A stretch of 64,000 bases of DNA, from NCBI RefSeq assembly GCF_900089585.1, contig NZ_FLRH01000003.1:2246501-2310500 (forward strand), given 5' to 3'. The translations under genes and the position numbers were made by a program. The notes beneath the pieces are model-generated. The model was given only the letters and a program-made list of their open reading frames with translations. It ran no database searches and was not told the origin of the DNA. This stretch comes from Micromonospora sediminicola (lineage in GTDB: Bacteria; Actinomycetota; Actinomycetes; Mycobacteriales; Micromonosporaceae). Shown here in pieces: positions 25,963-35,385 of the stretch; positions within the stretch are counted from its first letter, which is position 1, and every line of letters begins with the position of its first letter.

Positions 25963-28076
25963 GCACCGCCCCGCCGCGGGCCCTGCTGCTCTGGTGCCCG
26001 GACTGGCCCGTCCTCGCCGCCGAGATCGTCGACGGCGTGCCGGCCACCGACCCGGTCGTGGTGCTGCACGCCAACCGGGTGGTCGCCTGCTCCGAGCGGG
26101 CCCGGGCCGAGGGGATCCGGCGCGGGCTGCGCCGGCGGGAGGCCCAGGGGCGCTGCCCGCAGCTCACCGTGGTCGACCACGACCCCGGCCGGGACGCGCG
26201 GGCGTTCGAACCGGTGGTGGCCGCCGTCGAGGAGGTGGTCGCCGGGGTCGAGGTGATCCGCCCCGGCGCGTGTGTCACGGCCGCCCGAGGGCCGAGCCGC
26301 TACCTCGGCGGCGAGGAGGCGGCGGCCGAGCGGATCGTCGAGCACGTCGCCCAGAGCTGTGCGGTGGAGAGCCAGGTCGGCATCGCCGACGGGGTCTTCG
26401 CGGCCGGGCTGGCCGCCCGGGAGGGGCGCATCCTGCCCCCCGGCGGCACCCCGGAGTTCCTGGCCGGCCGGCCGGTCGAGGCGCTGGGCCGGCCCGCCCT
26501 GGCCGACCTGCTGCGCCGGCTCGGCGTCCGTACCCTCGGCGACTTCGCGGCGCTGCCCGCGGGGGACGTGCTGGCCCGGTTCGGCTTCGACGGGGCGCTG
26601 GCGCACCGGCTCGCCGCCGGCCGGGACGACCGGCCGCTCGCGGTCCGGCAGCCGCCCGTCGACCTGACCGTCACCGCCGACCACGACGAGCCGATCGAGC
26701 GGGTCGACGCCGCCGCGTTCGCCGCCCGCACGCTGGCCGAGCGGCTGCACGAGCGGCTCGCCGCGTACGGCCTGGCCTGCACCCGGCTCGGCATCGAGGC
26801 GGTCACCGCGCACGGCCAGGAACTGCACCGGGTCTGGCGACACGACGGCCTGCTGACCGCCGCGGCCATCGCCGACCGGGTCCGGTGGCAGCTCGACGGC
26901 TGGCTCTCCGGCAGCAACGGCCGGGGCGGGGCCCGGCCGGCCCGCCCGACCGCCGGCATCATCCGGTTGCGGCTGGTGCCGGACGGCGTGCTCGCCCAGG
27001 CCGGCCTGCAACCCGGGCTGTGGGGGGAGACCGGCGCGGAGCGGGAGCGGGCGCACCGCGCACTGAGCCGGGTGCAGGGCATCCTCGGCCCCGAGGCGGT
27101 GGTCACCGCCGTCCTCGGCGGCGGGCGCTCCCCGGCCGAGCAGGTGCGTCTGGTGCCGTGGGGCGACGAACGGGCGCCCGCCCGCCCCGGCCCCCCGCCC
27201 CTGCCGACCCTTCCGTCGTCGGGCGTCGCGTCGTCGGCCCTTCCGTCGTCGGGCGTCGCGTCGTCGGCTCTTCCGTCGTCGGGCGTCGCGTCGTCGGCTC
27301 TTCCGTCGTCGGGCGTCGCGTCGTCGGCTCTTCCGTCGTCGGGCGTCGCGTCGTCGGCTCTTCCGTCGTCGGGCGTCGCGTCGTCGGCTCTTCCGTCGTC
27401 GGGCGTCGCGTCGTCGGCTCTTCCGTCGTCGGGCGTCGCGTCGTCGGCTCTTCCGTCGTCGGGCGTCGCGTCGTCGGCTCTTCCGTCGTCGGGCGTCGCG
27501 TCGTCGGCTCTTCCGTCGTCGGGCGTCGCGTCGTCGGCTCTTCCGTCGTCGGGCGTCGCGTCGTCGGCTCTTCCGTCGTCGGGCGCCGCGTCGTCGGGGG
27601 TCGCGTCGTCGGGCGTCGGGGCGTCGGGTCCGGCCGCTGTTCCGGCCGTGCGGTCCGGTGCGGCTGCCGCGCCGGTCCCGTCCGGTGGCCCGGGCGCGGC
27701 GGCGAGGCGGGCCGGTGGCCGGGCCGGCCGGGGTCGGGCGGTGCCCGAGCCACCGTGGCCGGGGCGGATCCCGCCACCGTCACCGGCCGTGGTGCTGCCC
27801 ACCCCGGTGTCGGCCGAGGTGCACGACGCGTCCGGCCAGCCGGTCGTGGTGAGCGCCCGGCTGGCGGTCAGCGCGCCGCCGGCCCGGTTGACCGTGGGCA
27901 CCGGCCGGCCGTCCGACATCTCCGGATGGGTCGGCCCGTGGCCGGTGGACGAGCGCTGGTGGGCGCCGGCCGAGGCGCGTCGTCGCGCCCGGTTCCAGGT
28001 CTGCCTGGCCGACGGCACCGCCCTGCTGCTCGCGGTCGAGGGCGGGCAGTGGCTGGTGGAGGCGATCTATGACTGA
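25959..28076 (+). CDS. imuB: ImuB, inactive Y-family polymerase with a minisatellite insert
   Basis: This 705-residue protein is well above the usual 500-540. The N-terminal Y-family fold (about 1-395) has LLLWCPDWPVLAAE in place of the catalytic DxDxFF motif, so it should be non-catalytic, with VVACSERARAEGIRRGLRRREAQGRCP and a finger-palm region. A candidate clamp-binding motif, EQVRLVPWGDE, is at about 398-408. Then residues 418-547 are 13 tandem copies of LPSSGVASSA, followed by an Ala/Gly/Pro linker and a C-terminal DUF6504-like domain (WVGPWPVDERWWAPAEARRRARFQV ... AVEGGQWLVEAIYD). ImuB bridges ImuA, DnaE2 and the sliding clamp. GTG 25959 overlaps imuA. Confidence 0.93.
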   Translation: MSTAPPRALLLWCPDWPVLAAEIVDGVPATDPVVVLHANRVVACSERARAEGIRRGLRRREAQGRCPQLTVVDHDPGRDARAFEPVVAAVEEVVAGVEVIRPGACVTAARGPSRYLGGEEAAAERIVEHVAQSCAVESQVGIADGVFAAGLAAREGRILPPGGTPEFLAGRPVEALGRPALADLLRRLGVRTLGDFAALPAGDVLARFGFDGALAHRLAAGRDDRPLAVRQPPVDLTVTADHDEPIERVDAAAFAARTLAERLHERLAAYGLACTRLGIEAVTAHGQELHRVWRHDGLLTAAAIADRVRWQLDGWLSGSNGRGGARPARPTAGIIRLRLVPDGVLAQAGLQPGLWGETGAERERAHRALSRVQGILGPEAVVTAVLGGGRSPAEQVRLVPWGDERAPARPGPPPLPTLPSSGVASSALPSSGVASSALPSSGVASSALPSSGVASSALPSSGVASSALPSSGVASSALPSSGVASSALPSSGVASSALPSSGVASSALPSSGVASSALPSSGVASSALPSSGVASSALPSSGAASSGVASSGVGASGPAAVPAVRSGAAAAPVPSGGPGAAARRAGGRAGRGRAVPEPPWPGRIPPPSPAVVLPTPVSAEVHDASGQPVVVSARLAVSAPPARLTVGTGRPSDISGWVGPWPVDERWWAPAEARRRARFQVCLADGTALLLAVEGGQWLVEAIYD
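27210..27599 (+). repeat. 13-copy 30-bp minisatellite inside imuB
   Basis: Thirteen back-to-back copies of a 30-bp unit (CTTCCGTCGTCGGGCGTCGC + GTCGTCGGCT) that are almost identical; only the first and last carry a few changes. Each encodes LPSSGVASSA and the array keeps the imuB frame. Confidence 0.97.
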
Positions 28077-28242
28077 GCGGTGGGTCTCCGTCCCGAGCCG
28101 GGCTCCTGTCGGCGTGCGGTGCCCGGCCGGCCGAGCCGCCACACGATCTGATCGCGGGGCGGTCCCGGGCATCCCGCAGCACTCCCACCGGCTGTTTCCT
28201 TCCGCTTTCCGGGATACGCGTTCCAGCTGTCAGGAAGAAGGG

Positions 28243-28292
28243 AGATCTTGGAAGGAAAACGCCCCTCCAGGGGCCGTTTTCTACCAAGATCT
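28243..28292. repeat. 50-bp AGATCTTGG palindromic repeat, copy 1
   Basis: Outer arms AGATCTTGG / CCAAGATCT (28243-28251, 28284-28292), inner arms AAAACG / CGTTTT and CCCCT / AGGGG. The core CGCCCCTCCAGGGGCCGTTT is shared with the copy at 36271-36320. It lies between imuB and dnaE2. Confidence 0.9.
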
Positions 28293-28337
28293 CGGCCGGT
28301 TGGTGATCTCGGTGCTCGCCGAGCCAGGGGGCGCGGG

Positions 28338-31300
28338 ATGAGCTTCCACAACCCGAAGATGCCCTGGTCGAAGTTGGAGCAGGTGCTCTCCGGGCGGGGC
28401 GGGGACGAGCCGGGCCGGGGCGAGCGGCACCTGCACGTGGTGGACCCGCTCGCGGTCGACGCCGACGGCGGCGACTCCCCGGCCTGGAGCCGCAAGCGCC
28501 AGGAATACCAACCGCCGGAGCTGGACCGCCCGGACGGCGTCGTCCCCTACGCGGAGCTGCACGCGCACTCCAACTTCAGCTTCCTCGACGGGGCCAGCCA
28601 CCCGGAGGAACTGGCCGAGGAGGCGGCCCGGCTGGGGCTCACCGCGCTCGCCGTCACCGACCACGACGGCTTCTACGGCGTGGTGCGCTTCGCCGAGGCG
28701 GCCCGCGCGCTGCGGCTGCCGACGATCTTCGGGGCGGAGCTGTCCCTCGGGCTGCCCGGCCCGCAGAACGGCGAACCCGACCCGCTCGGCCGGCACCTGC
28801 TGGTGCTCGCGCACGGCCACGAGGGGTACGCCCGCCTGGCCGCCACCATCTCCCGGGCCCAGCTGCGCGGCGGGGAGAAGGGCCGCCCGGTCTACGGCGA
28901 GCTGGAGGAGATCGCCGCCGAGCTGCGCGACCACGTGCTCGTGCTCACCGGCTGCCGCAAGGGGCACGTGCCGGCCGCGCTGCTCACCGAGGGCGTCGAC
29001 GCGGCTGCCCGGGAACTGGACCGGCTCACCGCGCTGTTCGGCGCGGAGACGGTGGCGGTGGAGCTGACCGACCACGGCCACCCGGTCGACGCCGACCGCA
29101 ACGACGCGCTCGCCGAGCTGGCCGCCGCGGCCGGGCTGCCCACCGTCGCCACCAACAACGTGCACTACGCCACCCCGGGCCGGCGGCGGCTGGCCACCAC
29201 CGTGGCGGCGGTCCGGGCCCGGCGCAGCCTCGACGAGATCGACGGCTGGCTGCCCGCCGCGGCCACCGCCCACCTGCGCAGCGGCGCGGAGATGGCGGCG
29301 CGGTTCGCCGCGTACCCCGGGGCGGTGGCGCGGGCCGCGGAGTTCGGCGCGGAACTCGCCTTCGACCTGCACCTGGTCGCGCCGCAGCTGCCGGCGTACC
29401 CGGTGCCGGCCGGGCACACCGAGATGAGCTGGCTGCGCCGGCTGACCATGGACGGCGCCCGCGAGCGGTACGGCCCGTCCGAGGCGCACCCGGAGGCGTA
29501 CGCGCAGCTGGAGCACGAGCTGCGGATGATCTCCGACCTCGGCTTCCCCGGCTACTTCCTGGTGGTCTACGACATCGTCGCGTTCTGCCGCGCGCAGGAC
29601 ATCTACTGCCAGGGCCGGGGGTCGGCGGCCAACTCGGCGGTCTGCTACGCGCTGCGCATCACCAACGTCGACGCGGTCCGGCACCGGCTGCTGTTCGAAC
29701 GCTTCCTCGCCCCGGAGCGCGACGGCCCGCCCGACATCGACGTGGACATCGAGTCCGACCGGCGGGAGGAGGTGATCCAGCACGTCTACGCCCGCTACGG
29801 CCGGGAGCACACCGCCCAGGTCGCCAACGTCATCTCCTACCGGCCCCGGTCGGCGGTGCGGGACGTGGCCAAGGCGTTCGGCTTCTCGCCCGGGCAGCAG
29901 GACGCCTGGAGCAAGCAGATCGACAGGTGGGGTTCGGTCGCCGCGGTCGACGTGGCGGACATCCCGGAGCAGGTGGTCGCGTACGCCAACGAGTTGCAGA
30001 CCTTCCCCCGGCACCTGGGCATCCACTCCGGCGGCATGGTGATCTGCGACCGGCCGGTGATCGAGGTCTGCCCGGTGGAGTGGGGCCGGATGCCCGGGCG
30101 CAGCGTGCTCCAGTGGGACAAGGACGACTGCGCGGCCGTCGGCCTGGTCAAGTTCGACCTGCTCGGCCTCGGCATGCTCTCCGCGCTGCACTACGGCTAC
30201 GACATGATCGGGATGAGCCTCGACCTCGGCGACATGACGCTGGACGACCCCGAGGTCTACGACATGCTCTGCCGGGCCGACTCGGTCGGGGTGTTCCAGG
30301 TGGAGAGCCGGGCCCAGATGGCCACGCTGCCCCGGCTCAAGCCGCGCGAGTTCTACGACCTCGTGGTGGAGGTGGCGCTGATCCGTCCCGGCCCGATCCA
30401 GGGCGGCTCGGTGCACCCGTACATCCGGCGCAAGAACGGCCAGGAGCCGGTCACGTACGCGCACCCGCTGATGCGCAACGCGCTGGAGAAGACGCTCGGC
30501 GTGCCGCTGTTCCAGGAGCAGCTCATGCAGCTCGCCATCGACCTGGCCGGGTTCGACGCGGCCGGCGCCGACCAGCTGCGCCGGGCCATGGGGGCGAAAC
30601 GCTCGGTGGAGCGGATGGCACAGATCGCCGACCGGCTCTACGCCGGGATGGCCGAGCGGGGCATCACCGGCGAGCTGGCCGACGACGTCTACCGCAAGCT
30701 CACCGCGTTCGCCAGCTACGGCTTCCCGGAGAGCCACGCGATGAGCTTCGCCTACCTGGTCTACGCCAGCTCGTGGCTCAAGCGCTACCACCCGGGCCCG
30801 TTCCTGGCCGCGCTGCTCAACGCCCAGCCGATGGGCTTCTACTCGCCGCAGACGCTCACCGACGACGCCCGCCGGCACGGCGTGGAGGTGCGCCGGCCGG
30901 ACATCAACGCCAGCGGCGCCAAGGCGGTGCTGGAGTCCACGCCGGAGACCCGGTGGGGCAGCGTGCCGGGCGAGCCGCCGCACGCCTGGGGGCTGGGCGG
31001 TCCGGCGGTCCGGCTCGGGCTGGGCAGCGTCCGTACCCTCGGCGACGACGTGGCCGAGCGGATCGAGGCGGAGCGGGCGGCGCACGGGCCGTACCGGGAC
31101 ATGCCGGACCTGGCCCGCCGCGTCGGTCTCACCGCCGCGCAGCTGGAGGCGCTGGCCACCGCGGACGCCTTCGCCTGTTTCGGGCTGACCCGGCGGCAGG
31201 CCCTCTGGGCCGCCGGCGCGGCGGCCCAGGACCGGCCCGGTCGGCTGCCCGGCACGGTGACCGGCGCGGACCCGCCCACGCTGCCCGGCATGGCGGACGT

Positions 31301-31703
31301 GGACCGGCTGGTCGCCGACGTGTGGGCCACCGGCCTGTCCCCGGAGAGCCACCCGGCCCGGTTCATCCGGGACCGGCTCGACGCGCTGGGCGCGGTGCCG
31401 ATCGCCCGGCTCGGTCAGGTGCCGCCCGGGCAGCGGATCCGGGTCGGCGGGATCGTCACCCACCGGCAGCGGCCGGCGACCGCCGGCGGGGTCACGTTCC
31501 TCAACCTGGAGGACGAGACCGGCATGCTCAACGTCACGTGTTCGCCGGGGCTCTGGCAGCGCTACCGTCGAATCGCCCGCACCAGCGGCGCGCTGGTGGT
31601 GCGGGGCCGGTTGCAGCGGCACGAGGGCGTCACGAACCTCACCGCGGACCGGCTGGACGCGATCGAGCCGCCCGTCACGCCGGCGTCCCGGGATTTCCGC
31701 TGA
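28338..31703 (+). CDS. dnaE2: Error-prone DNA polymerase DnaE2
   Basis: This 1121-residue C-family polymerase carries an N-terminal PHP domain (YAELHAHSNFSFLDGASHPEEL, AVTDHDGFYG), the palm with the catalytic DID in DGPPDIDVDIESDRREEV and a following QGRGSAANSAVCYAL loop, and a C-terminal OB-fold (VGGIVTHRQRPATAGGVTFLNLEDETG). DnaE2 does translesion synthesis with ImuA and ImuB. The ATG 28338 is chosen over upstream in-frame codons because the PALM-type N-terminus SFHNPKMPWSKLE matches the family. The 261-bp gap from imuB holds a palindromic repeat, so it may have its own promoter as well as readthrough. Confidence 0.96.
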   Translation: MSFHNPKMPWSKLEQVLSGRGGDEPGRGERHLHVVDPLAVDADGGDSPAWSRKRQEYQPPELDRPDGVVPYAELHAHSNFSFLDGASHPEELAEEAARLGLTALAVTDHDGFYGVVRFAEAARALRLPTIFGAELSLGLPGPQNGEPDPLGRHLLVLAHGHEGYARLAATISRAQLRGGEKGRPVYGELEEIAAELRDHVLVLTGCRKGHVPAALLTEGVDAAARELDRLTALFGAETVAVELTDHGHPVDADRNDALAELAAAAGLPTVATNNVHYATPGRRRLATTVAAVRARRSLDEIDGWLPAAATAHLRSGAEMAARFAAYPGAVARAAEFGAELAFDLHLVAPQLPAYPVPAGHTEMSWLRRLTMDGARERYGPSEAHPEAYAQLEHELRMISDLGFPGYFLVVYDIVAFCRAQDIYCQGRGSAANSAVCYALRITNVDAVRHRLLFERFLAPERDGPPDIDVDIESDRREEVIQHVYARYGREHTAQVANVISYRPRSAVRDVAKAFGFSPGQQDAWSKQIDRWGSVAAVDVADIPEQVVAYANELQTFPRHLGIHSGGMVICDRPVIEVCPVEWGRMPGRSVLQWDKDDCAAVGLVKFDLLGLGMLSALHYGYDMIGMSLDLGDMTLDDPEVYDMLCRADSVGVFQVESRAQMATLPRLKPREFYDLVVEVALIRPGPIQGGSVHPYIRRKNGQEPVTYAHPLMRNALEKTLGVPLFQEQLMQLAIDLAGFDAAGADQLRRAMGAKRSVERMAQIADRLYAGMAERGITGELADDVYRKLTAFASYGFPESHAMSFAYLVYASSWLKRYHPGPFLAALLNAQPMGFYSPQTLTDDARRHGVEVRRPDINASGAKAVLESTPETRWGSVPGEPPHAWGLGGPAVRLGLGSVRTLGDDVAERIEAERAAHGPYRDMPDLARRVGLTAAQLEALATADAFACFGLTRRQALWAAGAAAQDRPGRLPGTVTGADPPTLPGMADVDRLVADVWATGLSPESHPARFIRDRLDALGAVPIARLGQVPPGQRIRVGGIVTHRQRPATAGGVTFLNLEDETGMLNVTCSPGLWQRYRRIARTSGALVVRGRLQRHEGVTNLTADRLDAIEPPVTPASRDFR

Positions 31704-31802
31704 GTGGAGTGATCCACATTACGGTTTCCCGGAGCCCGAGGCGGGAGACTCCCGGACACGGGTTGGGCAGAGTGGCCCACCCGGGTATGGGGGATGAACC
31801 AG

Positions 31803-31982
31803 ATGACCTTTCACAGCACGTACCCCGGTGGCGTGGCCAACGCCCGACGGACCCGCCTCGGCACCGGATGGGCGCCCACCCACGAGGTCGAGCCGCGGGA
31901 ATACCAGGTGACCGAGGGTCCGGTGGCCAACGCCCAGCGCTCCCGCGCCGAGGAGGATCCGGCCGGCGGCGGCGAGTCCTGA
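31803..31982 (+). CDS. Small hypothetical protein, 59 residues
   Basis: The frame reads MTFHSTYPGGVANARRTRLG ... PREYQVTEGPVANAQRSRAEE and is not a shadow of any known gene. It is short, basic then acidic, with PGGVAN / GPVANAQRSR direct similarity inside. It has no signal peptide or membrane helix and no recognised domain. ATG 31803 is preferred to ATG 31794 because GGGGG (31789-31793) is 9 nt upstream. Function unknown. It lies between dnaE2 and a methyltransferase. Confidence 0.6.
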   Translation: MTFHSTYPGGVANARRTRLGTGWAPTHEVEPREYQVTEGPVANAQRSRAEEDPAGGGES

Positions 31983-32073
31983 CCCGCGGGCGGGGGGTGA
32001 CCGGCCGCGACGGCCGTGGCTGGCCTTGATGGCCATGGCCGCACGGCCCTCACTGCGTTCGGTGCGTTTGGCC

Positions 32074-32823
32074 ATGGCTAGGCTCGGCGACGTGGAGCAG
32101 ACCCGAACCCTCACCCCCCGCACCGCCGTGATCTGGGCCGTGCTCCGGGCCGAGCTGGACCGGCGGGCCGGCGAGCGGCTCTCGGTGCTCGACGTCGGCG
32201 GCGGGACCGGCGGCTTCGCCGTCCCCCTGGCCGAGGCCGGCCACCGGGTCACCGTGGTCGACGCCAGTCCCGACGCGCTCGCCGCGCTGACCCGCCGGGC
32301 CGCCGAGGCCGGGGTCGCCGACCGGGTACGCGCGCGGCAGGGCGACGCGGACGCGCTCGCCGGGGTGGTCGAGCCCGCCTCCGTGGACCTGGTGCTCTGC
32401 CACTCCGTCCTCGAGGTGGTCGACGATCCGGAACCGGTGACGACGGCGCTGGTCGCCGCGCTCCGACCGGGCGGAGCGGCCAGCGTACTGGTCGCCGGGC
32501 GGGCCGCCGCCGTGCTCGGCCGGGCGATGAACGGGCAGCTGGACAGCGCCGCCGCGCTCGCCGCCGACCCGCAGGGCACCGCCGGCGGTCGGGACAGCCT
32601 GCGCCGCCGCTACGACGCCGACGGCGCGGCCGCGCTGCTCACCGCCGCCGGGCTCGTCGTCGAGGAGATCCACGGCGTACGCGTCCTCGCCGACCTGCTG
32701 CCGGCCGCCGTGGCGGACGGTCAGCCGGCCGCCCTGGTGGAGTTGGAACGGTCCCTGGCCGGTCGGTCGCCGTACCGGGACCTGGCCGCCCAACTGCACG
32801 TCTTCGCCCGCCGCCCGGCATGA
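32074..32823 (+). CDS. SAM-dependent methyltransferase
   Basis: This 249-residue class I methyltransferase has the SAM-binding loop in RLSVLDVGGGTGGFAVPLAEAGHRVTVVDASPDALAAL, then DLVLCHSVLEVVDD (motif IV region) and ALRPGGAASVLVAGR. The substrate is unknown. ATG 32074 begins MARLGDVEQTRT; GTG 32092 or the upstream ATG 32026 are possible. Its TGA overlaps the start of the phosphodiesterase by 4 bp (32820-32823), so the pair is coupled. Confidence 0.88.
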   Translation: MARLGDVEQTRTLTPRTAVIWAVLRAELDRRAGERLSVLDVGGGTGGFAVPLAEAGHRVTVVDASPDALAALTRRAAEAGVADRVRARQGDADALAGVVEPASVDLVLCHSVLEVVDDPEPVTTALVAALRPGGAASVLVAGRAAAVLGRAMNGQLDSAAALAADPQGTAGGRDSLRRRYDADGAAALLTAAGLVVEEIHGVRVLADLLPAAVADGQPAALVELERSLAGRSPYRDLAAQLHVFARRPA

Positions 32824-33971
32824 CCGGCCCTCTCGACCGGGTCGCGCCCCGCTACGGTGGCGGCAGCCTGGCCGACGTGCTGCCCAGTGCGCTCACGCTG
32901 CTCGGCGTGCCCGGCGCGGTCGACCTGCTCGACCTGACACCCCGGCTCGCAGGGGTACGCCGGATCGCCGTGCTGCTGGTCGACGGGCTGGGCTGGCACC
33001 AGATCCCCACCGCCGCCCCGTACGCGCCCACGCTGGCCGGACTGGCCGCCACCACCGGCGTGCCGCTCACCTCCGGTTTCCCCTCCACCACTCCGACCAG
33101 CCTGGTCAGCCTCGGCACCGGCACCCCGTCCGGCGCGCACGGGGTGCTCGGCTTCACCGTCCGGGTGCCTGGCACGGACCGGGTGCTCACCCACGTCGAC
33201 TGGTCCGCCGACCCCGATCCGGCCCGCTGGCAGCCGGTCCTCACCTGGTACGAGCGGGCCCGGGCCGCCGGGGTGGCGGTCACCGTGGTCAGCCGACCCG
33301 AGTTCGCCGGCAGCGGCCTCACCCTGGCCGCGAACCGGGGCGGCGACTACCGGGGCGCGACCGGGGTCGACGCGCTCGCCGCGCGGATGCTGACCGCGCT
33401 GGCCGCCGGCGCCGGGCCCACCCTGGTCTCCGGCTACCACCCCGACCTGGACCGGCACGGGCACCTGAGCGGCATCGACTCCGCGCCGTGGCGGAGGGCG
33501 GCGGCCGAGGTGGACGCGCTGCTGGCCCGCCTGGTGGACGGGTTGCCGCCGGATGCCGCGCTGCTGGTCACCGCCGACCACGGCCAGCTCGACATTCCCG
33601 CCGGGCACCGGATCGACCTGGACACCGACCCCCGGCTGCGGGCCGGGGTGCGGGTGGTCGCCGGCGAGCCCCGGGTCCGCTACCTGCACGTCGAGCCGGG
33701 CGCCGAGGCGGACGTGGTGGCCACCTGGACCGGGGTGCTGGGCGGGGCGGCCGACGTGCTGACCCGGGCGGAGGCGGTGGCCACCGGCTGGTTCGGGCCG
33801 GTGCCCGAGGCGCACCTGGGCCGGATCGGCGACGTGGTGGTGGTCTGCCGGGACACGTACGCGGTGGTCGCCACCCGCTCCGAGCCTCCGGTGGTGTCGC
33901 GGCTGGTGGCGTACCACGGCGCGGACACCGCCGCGGAGATGACCGTCCCGCTGCTGGTGGTCCGGGGCTGA
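32820..33971 (+). CDS. Type I phosphodiesterase / nucleotide pyrophosphatase family protein
   Basis: This 383-residue protein of the alkaline-phosphatase superfamily has VLLVDGLGWHQIP (first metal aspartate), FPSTTPTSLVSLGTGTPSGAHG with the Thr nucleophile, YHPDLDRHGHLSG and TADHGQLD (second metal site). Family members cleave phosphodiester or pyrophosphate bonds. It is cytoplasmic by sequence; there is no signal peptide. The ATG at 32820 overlaps the methyltransferase stop (ATGA). The natural substrate is not evident. Confidence 0.9.
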   Translation: MTGPLDRVAPRYGGGSLADVLPSALTLLGVPGAVDLLDLTPRLAGVRRIAVLLVDGLGWHQIPTAAPYAPTLAGLAATTGVPLTSGFPSTTPTSLVSLGTGTPSGAHGVLGFTVRVPGTDRVLTHVDWSADPDPARWQPVLTWYERARAAGVAVTVVSRPEFAGSGLTLAANRGGDYRGATGVDALAARMLTALAAGAGPTLVSGYHPDLDRHGHLSGIDSAPWRRAAAEVDALLARLVDGLPPDAALLVTADHGQLDIPAGHRIDLDTDPRLRAGVRVVAGEPRVRYLHVEPGAEADVVATWTGVLGGAADVLTRAEAVATGWFGPVPEAHLGRIGDVVVVCRDTYAVVATRSEPPVVSRLVAYHGADTAAEMTVPLLVVRG

Positions 33972-34010
33972 CCGGCGACCCTGTCGGACCGGCGGGTTAG
34001 CCTGCGGGGC

Positions 34011-35270
34011 ATGGGCCGCAGCCAGTCGTTGCCCCGGGGCGGGGATCCGCGCTTCGGGCCGGACGCCGACGACACCGGCTGCGCGATCCTGCACGTCGAC
34101 ATGGACGCGTTCTTCGCCTCGGTGGAGGTGCGCCGGAGCCCCGAGCTGCGCGGCCGGCCGGTGGTGGTGGGTGGCGTCGGCCCGCGCGGGGTGGTCAGCT
34201 CCGCCAGCTACGAGGCCCGCCGCTACGGCGTCCGCAGCGCCATGCCCACCGCCCGGGCCCGGGCGCTCTGCCCGCACGCGGTCTACCTGCCGCCCGATTT
34301 CACCGCCTACTCGACGGCGTCCCGCGCCGTGATGCGGATCTTCCGCGACGTCACGCCGCTGGTCGAGCCGCTCTCGCTGGACGAGGCGTTCCTCGACGTG
34401 ACCGGCGCCCGGCGGCTGTTCGGTCCGCCGGCCGCCATCGCCGGCCTGATCCGCCGCCGGGTCGCCGAGGAGCAGCACCTGACCTGCTCGGTCGGCGTGG
34501 CGTCGAGCAAGTTCGTGGCCAAGCTCGGCTCCACCCGGGCCAAGCCGGACGGGCTGCTCGTGGTGCCCGACGCCCAGGTGCTGGAGTTTCTGCACCCGCT
34601 GCCGGTGTCCGCGCTGTGGGGCGTGGGGGAGCGCTCGGCCGAGGCACTGCACCGGCTCGGCCTGCGCACCGTGCGCGACCTGGCCGAGGCGCCGGCCGGT
34701 CTGCTGCGTCGGGCGGTGGGTGAGGCGTCCGCCGCCCACCTGCACGAGCTGGCCTGGGGGCGGGACCCGCGCCGGGTCTCCCCGGAGCAGGTGGAGAAGT
34801 CGATCGGCGCCGAGGTCACGTTCGACACCGACGTCACCGACCCGACGGAGATCCGGCGATCCCTGCTCGCCCTCGCCGACAAGGCCGGCGCCCGGCTGCG
34901 CGCGGCCGGCCAGGTGGGCCGCACGGTGTCGCTGAAGGTCCGGTTCGCCGACTTCCGCACGATCAGCCGCTCCCGCACCCTCGCCGTGCCCACCGACACC
35001 GCCCGGGAGATGTTCGACACGGCCTGGGCGCTCTGGGGTGCCCTCGCCCCGGGTGAACCGGTCCGACTGGTCGGTGTCCGGATGGAGGGGCTCGCCCCGG
35101 CCGAGGAGACGCCGCAGCAGCTCACGCTGGGCGCGCCGGAGCGGGGCTGGCGGGAGGCGGAGGCGGCGGCCGACGCGGCGGCCGCCCGATTCGGGCGGTC
35201 CGTCATAGGTCCGGCCAGTCTTCTCGGCAGGCGGGATCCACGACGAGTCGAAAAACCGACCCGGCCGTAG
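34011..35270 (+). CDS. dinB: DNA polymerase IV
   Basis: This 419-residue Y-family translesion polymerase has intact catalytic acids: ILHVDMDAFFASVE (D30, D32) and SLDEAFLDV (D124, E125). SYEARRYGVRSAMPTARAR is the steric-gate/finger region, and the helix-hairpin-helix is ALWGVGERSAEALHRLGL. The C-terminal QQLTLG looks like a clamp-binding motif. The upstream gap holds TTAGCC 10 nt before the ATG, possibly a leaderless promoter. There is no LexA box in the 39-bp gap. With imuB and dnaE2 this makes three damage-tolerance polymerases within 10 kb. Confidence 0.96.
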   Translation: MGRSQSLPRGGDPRFGPDADDTGCAILHVDMDAFFASVEVRRSPELRGRPVVVGGVGPRGVVSSASYEARRYGVRSAMPTARARALCPHAVYLPPDFTAYSTASRAVMRIFRDVTPLVEPLSLDEAFLDVTGARRLFGPPAAIAGLIRRRVAEEQHLTCSVGVASSKFVAKLGSTRAKPDGLLVVPDAQVLEFLHPLPVSALWGVGERSAEALHRLGLRTVRDLAEAPAGLLRRAVGEASAAHLHELAWGRDPRRVSPEQVEKSIGAEVTFDTDVTDPTEIRRSLLALADKAGARLRAAGQVGRTVSLKVRFADFRTISRSRTLAVPTDTAREMFDTAWALWGALAPGEPVRLVGVRMEGLAPAEETPQQLTLGAPERGWREAEAAADAAAARFGRSVIGPASLLGRRDPRRVEKPTRP

Positions 35271-35385
35271 GTCGTCCCGCTTTCCGACGCGCGAGGGCCC
35301 TCGTAGACTTGCGGGTAAGCAGCCGGTTGGCTGCCACGGTCTGTCGGCCCGCCCGGGCCGACCAACGTGACCGGGGAGGAGTGCC

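Noticed and set aside
27210..27599. CRISPR array
   Set aside because: The 30-bp units are directly adjacent with no spacers and keep the imuB frame.
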